Of a stretch of DNA of 64,000 nt, positions 11,513-23,240 are shown in pieces. Within the stretch, counting starts at the first letter, position 1, and every line of letters starts with the position of its first letter. The stretch spans positions 516,856,303 to 516,920,302 of the forward strand of contig OY856409.1 in NCBI GenBank assembly GCA_963693085.1. Reading direction: 5' to 3'. The DNA comes from Alisma plantago-aquatica (Eukaryota; Streptophyta; Magnoliopsida; Alismatales; Alismataceae). Position numbers and translations under genes: made by a program. The notes beneath the pieces were generated by a model. That model saw nothing but the letters and a program-made list of their open reading frames with translations, was not told the DNA's origin and did no database searches.

Positions 11513-13864
11513 TGTAACCACCCATTTTCTATTTAGCCATGTAATTAGTGTTTACTTTGATGATTACATGCTTAACTAGTTTGATTGTTAATTAAGCTTG
11601 ATTAATGATTATAGTTGAATTGTGATTTTTTTAAAACTAATGAGAAAGTTCAACTATGCTTTGTTTCCAAAAATTAGGGTTTCAGAAATGAAAAGTCGTA
11701 ATTGGTTGAATTGATAATTTGGATAATATAAGAAAATAAAATTGTGATAATTATAGTGGTGTAGTAAATGATTTTTCTAATTTATCTATAACTCTGAATT
11801 CTTTGAAATATGGATATAGTTTGGATAACTCGATATAACTTTTCATATAGAATATCAAAATTTTGAAAGTTCTTTGACTTGTTGGTCGGCTGAGTTTTCC
11901 CAAGACAGACTTATCCAACCATGTTATATAGGTTGTAGTATAGAAGTATGGTATTTTATTTTTGTTTATTTAGTTTTACATCCTAATGAGATGAAATTTC
12001 GAATGAAGTTTGGAAACTCAATTTTAGAAATCAAATAAAATTTAAGAATTCTTTCATGACATTGGAGTGATCACATAGTATTGTGTCGACTGAGTTTCAT
12101 ATACATAAAATCTCGACAGACCAACCATTCTAAATAGATAAAAAAGAAGACTAGAAATGGATTTGGACTTGTTTGTAAATGTTCCAAACACCTTGATTGG
12201 TCTGCATCCAACCTAAAACCATGGCATATCCCATAATACATTATTCGTGTACAAGATACATATTGGAGAATAAGGGTTTTGAAGGAGAAAATTGTCTGAA
12301 TTGTTGATATAGGTTTTTAGCTTCCACAAGCTTGTGAATTCATGCAAGTTCATCAACCCTAGATAGGTTTTCATTGTGAATATTCTCCCTTATGTATAAA
12401 GTTTGTCATCCCTCTTATTTTAATCAAAATGATACCAAGTTGTCTCTTTTCTCTTTCTTTCTCTCCTATTCTCCTTTTCTAAGATTTTTGAGTTGAAATG
12501 GGAAAGAAATGGATTCAATCATTATTGAGTTGGTTAGATTTCTAGAAACTCAGACTGTATGGGATGTTTTCAAGGTTCTTGGCACCTGAAGTGACTATTT
12601 ATATCCTTATTAAACTTTGTAATCATGTTGAAAGCCCAATTCCATCTAACTAAAATAAACAAGATCGTCTCTTATATTTGTTTTGATTGAGTAATCACTT
12701 GGTAAGATTTTGGGAAAGAAATATTACCAATCTTAGATTATTTATCATTGATTTCTATTAGTATATTTCCTGATGTACTTATTCAAGATCTAAGAAAAAT
12801 CCTAAGGCTAAAGAATTATGTTCTTTTACACACATATTGCCTAAAATTGGCCTAATGAATGTTATGCTTTGAAATTGAGTCAACATGTATAGAATCATGT
12901 TTGAACTTAATAAGAATGATTCCTCAACTATATTTTCATATCTTTGACAGAATTACATATGTGATACACATAACGATCAGTATGAGGGTTTGAAATGGAT
13001 GTATTTTCATGTCTAGGGTTAGTTTTGTCAGTTTGACTCAAATGAGCCAATGAATCGATGCATACTTATATTTGATGGATGATTTGTGTGGAAATGGATA
13101 CTAGGGTTATATGTGATGAGTAGACTTCATGACCCCCTATACAACTTGATGAGGTTAGTGAAAAGTAAGTTTCTTAAAACTAAGCCGACCTATAGAAAAC
13201 CCTAGAAATTCAATAATAAGATGATTATAAGAGATAAAATCCCAACTTCTATATAATCCTATAAATGTGAAGAAAATTCTCAATTGTAGTTGTTATTACT
13301 TCAATTGAAAGTGGTAAGTCTAATTAGGACGATCTAAAACTAATGGATCTATTCAACTATAATTTATGGAACAACAAGTAAGCATCACAGGCATGCAAGT
13401 TTTTTATACAAGTCACATAATAATAAATTGAGAAGATGGCTAGAGACTAAGAGGTAAGAAGAAGCAACTCTTTATTTTTCTAAAGTGGATAGTATATTTA
13501 TAAATGCAGGGATTGTAGTTAATTATAAAAATGTCATTAGACATCAATGACATGGTAATCTCGTCGAAATAAAAGAATGGAAATGGAAAAATATGAAATA
13601 AATGGTGTTGATATGATATGGATGAAAATAATGAAATGAGTATGATGAATTCTATAATTAATTTATTTAAATAAAATGTGGGTTGATGTACTAGAATGAA
13701 ATACACTAAATTGGACTTTTATGGATGTCAACAAGGGAGAACCATTGTATTATAAATTTATTAATAATGATTGATTCCAATAATGTAATGAACATGAAAT
13801 GAAAGAAGTCAAGAGTTACAAACCTAAAATGTGGGGAAACTAAGTAATTATCTTGGTGGATCAT

Positions 13865-14215
13865 AAATATGCATTCTTGGATTGCAATTATCTACTAGAA
13901 TACTTGTATTGTGAGAAAGTTCACTTCTCAAAAATTACAAATGAGATAAGATATGTGTTAAATACTAACCCTAATGCTAAATAATGAGATATGTGATAAT
14001 AATTATTTGTATTCTTGAATGAGGGACTAAGGAATGTATATAAGTATCGTTCAATTCAATTAAAAGATGATTCAGGGATGTGAATTATTAATAAATATGC
14101 ATTCTTGGATCACAATTATCTGCTAGAATACTTGTATTATGGGAAAGGTCTTTTCTAAAATTGCAAATGAGATAAGATATGTGTTGAATAGTAACCCTAA
14201 CTAGAGAATAGTAGA
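13865..14215 (+). repeat. Direct duplication, ~125 bp units 228 bp apart
   Basis: The strip starting AAATATGCATTCTTGGAT at 13865 recurs at 14093. Both copies continue through CTAGAATACTTGTATT and AATGAGATAAGATATGTGTT, ending near CTAACCCTAA. No coding content. Confidence 0.8.
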
Positions 14216-14387
14216 TGGCAAAAGATCACTAAAAAATGATATATGCATGTTTATGCATTGAGATTTATTCATATCTATAGAAATTGGATGTGATAATCAT
14301 ATGTTGTATAATCAACTTAGTTTGAACATGGTTGATGATACAAGATGTTTGTATGATGATAGGGTTGTTGGCCCTAATATCTCTGTG

Positions 14388-14938
14388 AGTATTTTTTTTA
14401 GCAAAACTTATTTTTTTAGTTCTTATTCATTCCGCGCTCTACTGCGGATAAAACAGAATGAATGTCCACCTGGCTCATGTGTAGAAACTAGTGGGGAATA
14501 ACAGAGGTGAAGCTGAAGGAATTTTTTGTTTTGATGGCATGCTTAGCCAGGCTATCGGCAGGTACATTGAGTCCTCGAGGTACATGATGGATGACATCTG
14601 CGAGGGGGCCCCGAGAAGGTTTCTGGTCTTCTTGGCAAAGGGCAGGAACCGAGGAAGAGGCGCATGCTTAGTGAGGTGCCCAATAGCATCCTGGCAGTCA
14701 GTGAAAATGTAGCAGGCGGTCCAATTGTTATCCTGGCACAGCTGGGCACCAAACATGATAGCTTGGATCTCGCTGGCGAGCGGGCTAGAGGATTGTATGA
14801 TTTGACAAGATCCCAGGATGTGGGAACCGTCGGCATGCACTTCATGGGCACCAATAGCCGCTGTGGCCCAGCCATGATGATGTGTTGCGTCCGTGAAGAT
14901 GTAAACAGGCTGCACACAGAGGTGTTGGATCAGTGGTG
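14388..14938 (-). pseudogene. 5'-truncated LINE fragment: RNase H (RVT_3-like) domain
   Basis: The minus strand from 14915 encodes an RNase H-like fold of the kind found at the C-terminus of plant non-LTR elements. FTDAT carries the first acidic residue, SEIQAI the glutamate, and FTDCQDAIG the next aspartate; the closing block RGLN with VPADSLAK is read in a different frame, so a frameshift lies between them. A short tail follows the domain, and the plus strand then shows a T-run at 14389-14398, matching a 3' poly(A) on the minus strand. Sequence upstream of the RNase H domain is missing, as in a 5'-truncated retrotransposition. It lies inside the candidate LTR at 11513-16067, and flanking TAATATCTC and TAATATATC strings hint at an imperfect target duplication. 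Not functional. Confidence 0.75.
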
Positions 14939-16076
14939 AAGTGAAATGATAATATATCTATTGGGATTAAAACACATGTACTTATTTGCAATTGAGATAC
15001 CATGTTTATGGTAAATAAACAAGAATGAGATTATATCTCGGGATGATAACTCGTTGATGATGACTTATATGAAATGATATGGAAATGGAAATGAACATAT
15101 ATATTGCCAAATGTACATTTTTGGCCCTCTTATTCTAATCATTGTCTTTCTTGTTAACCTAGTATGATTTATGTCATTCTAGTTTCACGAGAATACCCAC
15201 AAATGATAAGTGATGATAGAAAACTTTTTAATATGTGTAAGAGGATTAAGTAACAAGACAAATGATGAATATATGGTATGCTGGACACCGTAAGTTTCCC
15301 CTAAGGTCCATATTGGGGAAATGAAATGGATATCCTTGTAGTATATGAGAATTATGTGAAGGATTTCCACAAAATGGATTATTGACCTTGAATGTTAGAC
15401 CACTAAGATTTAGGATGAGTCTTTGGTGTGATTGTGGCCCTAAATCCTCTTCTATGAAAGTCTATGTCCATGAGGAATAGTTTGTGATGTATCCAAACTA
15501 TGAAACATGATAAATTTCTAATATTTGATATTCTATTTTCTTATTCCTATCTTGTGTACCAGAGATGAGGATGTGAGCCTCTTTAGACAATCCTATGGTG
15601 AACCAGGGTATGATGTTGATATCTTAGGGTGGATGTCTAAACCTTAAGATAATGATGATGAGTCACTAACATAGGAATCAGACATGATGACTTCTACATG
15701 GTGAGGTATGAGCAGATTAGTTTTAGGGAAAATGAATAAAAGATGTGAAGACGTGTAGAATATGAGTTGAATGTTTGTTATATTCCTTTTACTGCAAGTT
15801 GATAAATATAATAGTGTTAAATATGTTTATTGTTTTGGAAATTAATCATTCTTTTTTAAACATAATGTGTTGCCTTATTATTTTCTATCCAGTACAAAAT
15901 TTTACTGTAAACATGACAACTACTTTATGTTGGGATTTAACATCCACATTTATTATGATTTGGATTTACTTGTCACTTGAATAGTCATGTTTGGTGAACA
16001 TGTCTTATGTTTACTTCAGCTTCAGGACTACATGATGTGTTTCTGGTCTGACTGGTAGGGTGTCACAAAGATGATG

Positions 16077-16090
16077 TTATTATCAGATCT
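16077..16090 (+). other. Degenerate tRNA-Met-type primer binding site
   Basis: TTATTATCAGATCT matches 11 of 14 positions of the intact chromovirus site TTGGTATCAGAGCT at 51724-51737 and sits 10 bases after the TGTCACA end, at nearly the same offset as in the intact element. It is the main support for calling 11513-16067 a 5' LTR. Confidence 0.35.
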
Positions 16091-17064
16091 TGATTCAAAA
16101 TACTTAGATCTTGACGTGTACCTTTGCAATAGGATTTTAACTCTGATGCTATTAGTATTTGATAATCTATTCATAGTAATGATACCAATGATTTTTAAAA
16201 GGGTTGAAATTTAAATAAATGAATGACCATATGTAAAAAATTTGTGATAAGTTGGATTTGACTAAATGTTAGAATAACCTATTACACTTTACAATATCTA
16301 TGCGTTTCTTAAAAGTTTAGTATACTTTATATGTTACTGATGCATGTAATTAGCTTGAGTGGGTGGTATCCACTCATTGGGGATCTACATGAGTCTCATG
16401 AGGTTGTTTCAAATGTTTTTAGGTATAATTATGTCCAACAGAGAGATCATGACAAAAAGATGTAAATAGAATAATCTAGACCAGAATGTCCTTATACTCT
16501 CTATTTCCTAGAATGGGTTGTAATTGAAATTTATTTCTTTCATATATATGTAATTTTTTGTATATCAAAGTACATATAAGTAACAAGACCTAATTTGGCT
16601 TTAATGACATGAATGAGATTTGTGATAATTGATCATGATATGTTGATGTGGATTTTGTTTCTTTGGTTTTATGAAGAAAAGGAATAATTTACATGTGTTT
16701 CTCATATAATATGTTAATTATGATTATAGAGAATGAGGTATTTTTTTGTAATCTCAATTTATGTATAAGTTTTCTCTCAAATGGTTGTAATTTATTCTAA
16801 TCAAAAGAGAGGTTTTGCAGTGATCATTGGACCTGAAGTAACTACACTAGTCACATGTTGATGTGTGTACTTTAACTCTAGCTCGGAATGATTCTAAATA
16901 AGGGTTTCTATATATATAGGTGGTGATTGGGTGCATTATGACACTTGTGGATTACTAGGAGTTATGTAGATGGAATTTGTCCCCCCCATTGGAGTGATAT
17001 CCTAGCCACTTGATAAATGAGACTATGAATTACATGGACATGCTCAAATGAATTAATACATGAT
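16091..17064. other. Non-coding AT-rich stretch, LTR-like debris
   Basis: No gag-like reading frame follows the primer site remnant. The strip 16360-16560 (GTGGTATCCACTCATTGGGG, then CCTTATACTCTC) loosely resembles the 3' parts of the LTRs further right, so this may be another LTR remnant, but no boundary can be set. The LINE 3' end abuts at about 17065. Confidence 0.4.
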
Positions 17065-17262
17065 ATTTTTTTATGTAAGTCAGGAGGCTATCTTATTCAT
17101 CCCACCCTCCCCTTGTGAGAAAATTCAAAAAAGGGCTACAATCACTAATTAGGTTTGCATAATTAAATGAGGTAGTACTACTACCTTTACAAAGATCCCT
17201 AACAAGATAGGTGTATATCTCAGTGGGAGGGAGAGCATACTGGATGTAACTCTCCAAGAGTT

Positions 17263-20200
17263 TTAAGTGTTTTTAGCAAGACCATCAGCTGTCTCGTTGG
17301 CGTCTCTAGAGATGTATTCAATGGACCATTCCGACCTGGTTAACAATCTGATCTTGGACGCTAATTTAGCATATTTCGGATTATCATGCCAATCAGAAGT
17401 AGAAATCTTCACAGCCAAGGATGAATCAGATTCAAATACTGCTCTATTGATATTGTTCCTGTGTGCTATCTCCAAAGCGAGGATGATGCCCCTCAGTTCT
17501 ACTTCTACGACATCCTGGGTATGTAGTCTAAGGGATGCGCCTCCTTTCCACTTCCCAAGAGAATCTCGAACTACAATAGCACAGGTAGCATTGCTAGGTT
17601 TGATGGCAGCGTCTATATTGAACTTCAGAATGTTGGCCTACGGATTCTGCCAAATCATCTTTGTATTAGGACCAATGTCATTTACTTGGTTGCTGGTACT
17701 GGAAAGAGCATGCATTTGGTTTCTAGTTTCCCTCAAGATGAATCTAGCTTGTTGTAAGGGATGTATGGTAGCATTTTGGAAGACATGTTTGTTTCTACAG
17801 TTCCAAATGTACCAGCAGGCCATTAGGAACAGGGTAGTATCCTCCTTAGATTGTTCCAGTTGCTTCTGAAACCAAACAGTAAAGACGGTATTATCAAATA
17901 AATGTGTAGTGTTTTGATCTGGAAGGATGGCCATCCATACAACTTTAGCTATGTGGCAATCCCTGATCACGTGGATAGCCATTTCTTCTTCAGCTCTGTA
18001 TCTAGGGCATATAGGGTCAGATGCAAGTCTTTGTCTAACTCTTCTTGCATTAGTTAGTATAGCTTCATGCATTAGCAGCCAAGCACAAGTTTTTACACAA
18101 TGTGATGTTTTAGCCTCCCATATTTTCCTCCAATTTCTAGCAGTTGGGCAACACTTCCCTTCCATTAGTTTGTGGTATGTTGTCTTGGTAGAATATAAGC
18201 CAGAGGTGGTGTGGTTCCATACTCTGATATCACCGCCGTCAGCTTCCGTTGGGATATCCAGCTTGTTTATGTCATTTACTATATTGGGTGGGAACCAGTT
18301 CAAGAGAAACGAGGTGTCCCATTCTCCTTGCAGATTCACTAAGCTACTGACTTTCAGATCTTTTAGATCATTAGGTATAGGTCTCAACGAATGCTCCTTC
18401 AACACATATCTGCCTCTCCACCATCTGTCTACCCAGATATTAATACTATGACCATCCATAGGTAGTATGAAAGAGTTCTCTTCTATGAATTCTTTTCCTG
18501 TGAACGCAGCTCGTCCAAGCCTAGAAATTTGATATACTTTACCTACTGTCGATGTGTTGAATCGACTTCTCAAGCCCACACACCATTGTGAGTGATGATA
18601 TGTATCCAAATCCCAGGTATGTTTGTAGATTAAGGCTAGGTTCCAGGGTCACATTTTCTTTAGACTGAGACCGCCCTTTTCTTTGGTGCAACATATCTTG
18701 TCCCAAGAATCCAGTGATAGGGGGTGAGCTTTATTGGATCCTCCCCAAATGAAACTTCTAATTGTACTATCAATTCTATCGCAAAGCTTAAGAAGAAGTT
18801 GTGTAGTTTGCATGACATAGGTAGGCATAGCTGCTAAGGTGGACTTAGCTAAACATACCCTACCCGCTAGGGATAGGCTCCTTGCTGACCAGGCCGAGAT
18901 TCTATTAGAAACTGAATTGAGGACTTCGATGTAAGTGTGCTTTGTTACCTTGTGATGTAGAATAGGTACTTCCCTAGATCTTCAGTAGCTTGGTATCTGG
19001 CTAATCTTGTGATCTTTCTTCTCAACACCGTGTCAACTCTTCCTGAGAAAAAGATATGAGTTTTCATATTTGATACCGATTGACCAAAAGCTAAATGGAA
19101 CACTTTAAAGAATTCTTTGATGACCTTCATCTATCTCATAGATGCTTGGGCAAAAAGGATTATATCGTCCACAAAACAAACATGTGAAATACATGATCCC
19201 TTGATGCCAATTGTGATAGGTTTCCACTTCCCCTGTGTGACTTTAGACTCTATAATTTGGCAGAGACGTTCCAAGCAGAGAACAAAAAGGTAAGGGGATA
19301 GAGGGTCCCCTTGTCTGAGTCCCCGACTTGCCTTGAAAGGTGTAGTAGTTTAACCATTCCAAATAATGGTAGTATGGCCCTTAGATAGCGACTCCATTAT
19401 GAAATTTATGGTATTCAGTGGTAAATTGATTCGGCGGATCGTATCACTAATGAAATCTTAGGACATCTGGTCGTAGGCTTTAGATAAATCTATCTTAATC
19501 GCCATTGTTGCCATTCCATGTTTCCACTTCATATCGTGAATGCGTTCTTGGAAAATATCAATGTTGTCAGTAATCTTGCATTCAGGTATGAAACAACTTT
19601 GTGCTTGAGAAACCCAACAAGCTATGAAGGGATTGATCCTCTCGACAACCAGCTTAGAAGTAGTTTTCAAAGCAATGTTATTGAGTGATATCGGCCTGAA
19701 GTTTTCACATTTCTCTGGTGCATGTACTTTTGGTATGAGAACGATGGTGGAGTTGCCCAGGTCTTCAAGAATGTTTCCTGAGTGGATAGCTTCTTCAATG
19801 TTCTTCACGAGACTAGGGCCGAATGTATCCCAATTCTTTTGAATGAAGAGAGTTGAGACGCCATCCGGTCCTGTGGCCTTAGTAGGGTCAAGGGACATAA
19901 TAACCTGGTAGATTTCCTTTGAAGTCGGCTTAGTGCCAAGAGCAGGAAGTTGCTCATCCGTGAGCTGTAAAAAGGTTCCCAGGAACTCATCAAGATTAGG
20001 CCTGGCTTCATGATCTGGCTCAATAAGAATGGATTCAAAATGTGTAGCTATGAGCTCCATTAAGTTATTCCCATTAGTGATCCACTCGCCTTCCTGGTTC
20101 CTGCGTTTAGTGATAGTGTTTTGTCTTTTTCTTTGATTGACATAATTATGGTAAAATTTAGAGTTGTTATCGCCATCTTTCAGCCAATTAATATGGCATC

Positions 20201-21203
20201 GGTGCCTCCAATCTAGTTCCTCAACCTTGAGTATGTTATTGAGCTCAGTTTGTAAGTCAGTACATAATGCGTCCGAGATCTCATTATACTGTCTCTCAAG
20301 CTCCTTCTGCAGCCGGTTTATGTTGTGGATGAGCCGGTCTTTATGTTTCCTTTATTCCTTGTTTGTCATGCTATCCCAGTTGGTGATATTAGGGCAATTC
20401 TTCTAAAGGGAATCACTGAAACTAAGATTTTGATCCCAGCTATTACGGAGGATCGTGGAGTAGTCTGGGTTTTGCTGCCAAGATGCTCTCATCATGAATC
20501 TCTTGGGTGGCTAGGACAAGAACCAGAATTTGATCAAGAGTGAGCTATGGTCAGATCTGAGCCTGGGTAAGTGATCCACCACTATACTAGGATAAGTGCT
20601 AATGAAGGCAGAGTTGGCAAAATCTCTATATAGCATCTTCAACAGCAAACCATGTCAAAACGTAAATCTCATTCCTGAGAATCCCACATCCGATAGATCT
20701 GCTTGCATCATGGCATTCTGGAAAGTGGATGCATCCCCTTGGTTAAAGTGATTACTTCCACTCTGCTCTGTCAAATCAACAATGGAATTGAAGTCACCCA
20801 TACCTATCCATGGGGAAGAGACAGACTCCCCCATACTAATGAGGTGTTTCCAAAGAAGCTGTCTTGTAGTGAATTGCGGACTTGCATAGATAAAGGAAAC
20901 ATAGCATTCATTGTTGATTTTACAGGTAATAAATTGTCTATGGCTGTATATGATATCAACTCTACATACATTAGAGTTCTAGCATACCCAGATGCCTCCA
21001 GCATATCCTCTGGCCTCCACCCTATATGAGTTAGAAAACCCCAGGTGTTTTGTAGTTCTCTCTGCCGCAGTGCCGCTGATACGAGGCTCAAGAATGCCTA
21101 TGATTCCAAGTTTGTGAATTTCTATAAGATCTTTAAAAATTATGCACCGATCATCACTCCCTATTCCATGAACATTCCAGCAAATTATGTTTGTCAGAGG
21201 CAT
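17263..21203 (-). pseudogene. LINE ORF2: endonuclease, reverse transcriptase, zf-RVT and RNase H
   Basis: ORF2 starts at about 21203 with CWNVHGIG, the first block of an apurinic-type endonuclease. It keeps the catalytic glutamate in GILEPR, GDFN near 20795 and the SDH block near 20560. The reverse transcriptase follows in the same frame (20060-18945): KATGPDGVS, RPISLNNIALK, the first catalytic block KIDLSKAYD, GLRQGDPLSPYLF and the active-site FVDD at 19164-19175. After a frameshift near 18940 the zf-RVT part runs 18609-17638, with W-x-H/C-rich blocks and a terminal WYIWNCRNKHVFQ. An in-frame TAG then precedes the RNase H domain (about 17635-17263; NIDAAIKP, EVELRGI, ESDSSLAV, SRDANETADGLAK), whose acidic residues are all kept. 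At least four premature stops (after GGIWVC, FTF, AYDQMS and WQNP) make it inactive. The product would nick target DNA and copy its own RNA. Confidence 0.88.
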
Positions 21204-21447
21204 AAAAAGGAAGTCGGATTCTGTGACCAGGACGATCGGTCTGTAGTTAAGGATTCACTCTTTCTTCACCATCTTTTCCTTTTTGTGCTACAGATGATAC
21301 GTTTTTCAAGCGTATGGTCTTGCGTCACTACTCATACGGTGTGGACAATCTGGACTTCTTCATCTTTGTACCGTTAGCTTTCAGTGTTCTTCCTGTAGGT
21401 GTTGGTTGGGTTTTAGTTTTATTTTCCCCTTCTGGCTTCTTCGTCTT

Positions 21448-23236
21448 TCATACCTTGGAGTTCTCTGTGTTTGTAGTTGAATTCATATTTGAATCGTTGT
21501 CCTCCTTTTGGTCAGAATTAATTGAAGATACGGTGGTTTGGCCATTTGTGCCAGGTAGTATTGCATCATTTTCTTCTTTATTCAACTCTTCTTCATCGTC
21601 TTCGATGATGATCGCAGCTTCCACATCGTCTTGTTCCATTTCATTAATAACTTCATCAGCGTCTGGGTGTACTACCCTGTGTGATTGCTCTACTTGATCC
21701 TTTTCAGGTGAGGTATTAGTCGTCGTATCCTTGGCCACATTTTTCGCTCCCTCCTGTGCATTATTGACCATAGCATTAACTGAGTTGCTGGATTTGCTTT
21801 TTTGTTTCCATACTCTCCTCGTCGCTTGTTGTTGTTGTTTTCCTCGGGGGCCTGTCTCATTAGTAGCTTCAGTAACAGCTTCCTGGTCCTCCTGTTCCTC
21901 CTCGAATAGTAGATTTTTGAACCTGTTACTGGAAATCGGGATGTCTGCCTGTTGAGGTTTTCTGTTAGCATTTCTTCACTTCCATTGTCGATTTGCCTGT
22001 TGCTGCCATTCGTTGTCATGGGTACTTTCTCCCCCATGTTCCTCTCTCTCATAGATGGTATTTGTGATCTCTATGCAGTTATGAAGGTTAGTTGTGCAAT
22101 ACCTGGCTATGTGGCCATATTTTCCACAGTTGGATCATCCTTCTGGAATCATCTCATACTCCACCTTATATTCCACATTATTGATCCAAATTGATGAGGG
22201 TAGCATTTTCTGGGTATCTACCTCGATTACTAATCGTGCGAATTTACTTCTTGTGCACATTTCAGTGTAGCCATCTACCTTGACGAGTTTCCCTAGTGCA
22301 AGGCCTAAGTATTCAAAAAGGGTAGGCACATAGAGATGTAGGGGTAGATCTAGAATCCTTACCCATGTTACGGCGTGCTGTGGAAACTCCTCAGAAGGTT
22401 TGAAGGTGGGGTACCAGTCCCAAACTGCTAGGCAACATCCAAAAAGTTTCCACAGACCTCCTGTAATGGTCGTTTCATAGTCTTCCTTGCAGGATAGTTG
22501 GACCACGTAACGGTTAAGGTCCAGTTCATACATATTAAATCGACCTTTAGGGTTCCATAGCAGTTTTATTCTGTCCCTCAGCATCATGAATCCAACATCT
22601 GTACCCAGTAAGCGTATAACCACAACATATTTCCAAGGCCTCACTAAACTCTCTTCCACCTCTGGATCTATAAAGATCGCCGGGCTTCCTTCGATCTGTG
22701 TTAACTCCACAGCTTTGTCGTCCAAGTTGTCTTCAAAGAGTTTGTCCAGGAAGAAAGTGTTGCCTTCGGTGTTATTTTCTATATTTATGTTTGATCCAGC
22801 CAAGATTTCCCTGAACGACTGACGAGGATGTAGTATTTGATCTGCCGTCTTTGTGCTAATTTTAGTAGTACCCTGTCCTTACATATTCTTGAGCGTGATC
22901 CTGAGCATGTTCGTGTTCCTACGCCAGATCCGTGGGAGGGATAGGGACACCTTCTTGATCATATGTCATGTTCTCATCGATGCCTGTAGTCCCAGCAAAT
23001 TGGAGATTGATTCCAACCTGATGGATGGAAACCCTAATACCATTTGTGGAGTTATCTCCTATTCCAGCATTTCCTTTATCTCTTTCTTTCCTTGATCGGC
23101 CATCTGGATCATAGTCCCAGTATTTCGTTCTGAGAATGCTATGACCCCCTATTTGACTGTGTCTTGCCGAGATTGTCCCGTCCCCGCCTCTTCTGCCTCT
23201 CGCCCCTCCTCCCCCACAGACCCCTCGCGCCACCAT
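21448..23236 (-). pseudogene. LINE ORF1: DUF4283-like, zinc-knuckle RNA-binding protein
   Basis: A Gly/Arg-rich start at 23236 (105 codons) is followed, after a frameshift, by a DUF4283-type domain at about 22803-22135: RPWKYVVVIRLLG, GLWKLFGCCLAVWDW, WVRILDLPLHLY and a closing YEMIPEG. The next codon is TGA, exactly where the first Cys of a CX2CX4HX4C zinc knuckle is expected; the remaining SNCGKYGHIARYC is intact. The same frame continues with one more TGA (about 21987) through ISSNRFKNLLFEEE and a Gln- and acid-rich tail ending near 21448. In this family ORF1 binds element RNA and accompanies ORF2. The knuckle-to-stop change would remove RNA-binding and the tail. Confidence 0.82.
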
Positions 23237-23240
23237 GTAT

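Larger units (their letters stand above)
11513..16067 (+). mobile_element. Candidate decayed gypsy-type LTR (~4.5 kb)
   Basis: The stretch starts TGTAACCACCC and ends GGGTGTCACA, the same TG...TGTCACA ending as the intact chromovirus LTRs at 51717 and 60749. Ten bases later is a tRNA-Met-like primer site remnant. The length resembles the 4.1-4.2 kb LTRs of the intact element. It contains a LINE fragment (14388-14938) and a small direct duplication. The flanking pentamers do not match (ATGGT versus AAGAT), and no partner LTR was found in the window. The call therefore rests on the termini and the primer site only. Confidence 0.35.
17065..23240 (-). mobile_element. L1-type plant LINE, near full length, decayed
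   Basis: The minus strand carries, in order, a Gly-rich ORF1 start, a DUF4283-like ORF1 with a zinc-knuckle remnant, an AP-type endonuclease, a reverse transcriptase, a zf-RVT region and a C-terminal RNase H, followed by an ~200 base tail ending at a short T-run on the plus strand (17067-17073), the presumed poly(A). This is the domain order of plant L1-clade LINEs. Both ORFs are interrupted by a few stops and at least two frameshifts. The 5' boundary past 23236 and the target duplication could not be fixed. Confidence 0.9.

Noticed and set aside
17267..17869. 200-codon plus-strand ORF
   Set aside because: It is antisense to the zf-RVT and RNase H part of the LINE, where the minus-strand translation has clear domain motifs.
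17927..18451. 174-codon plus-strand ORF
   Set aside because: Also a shadow of the LINE zf-RVT region on the minus strand.
21314..21697. 127-codon plus-strand Ser/Phe-rich ORF
   Set aside because: Antisense to the acidic, Asn/Glu-rich tail of LINE ORF1; no family similarity.
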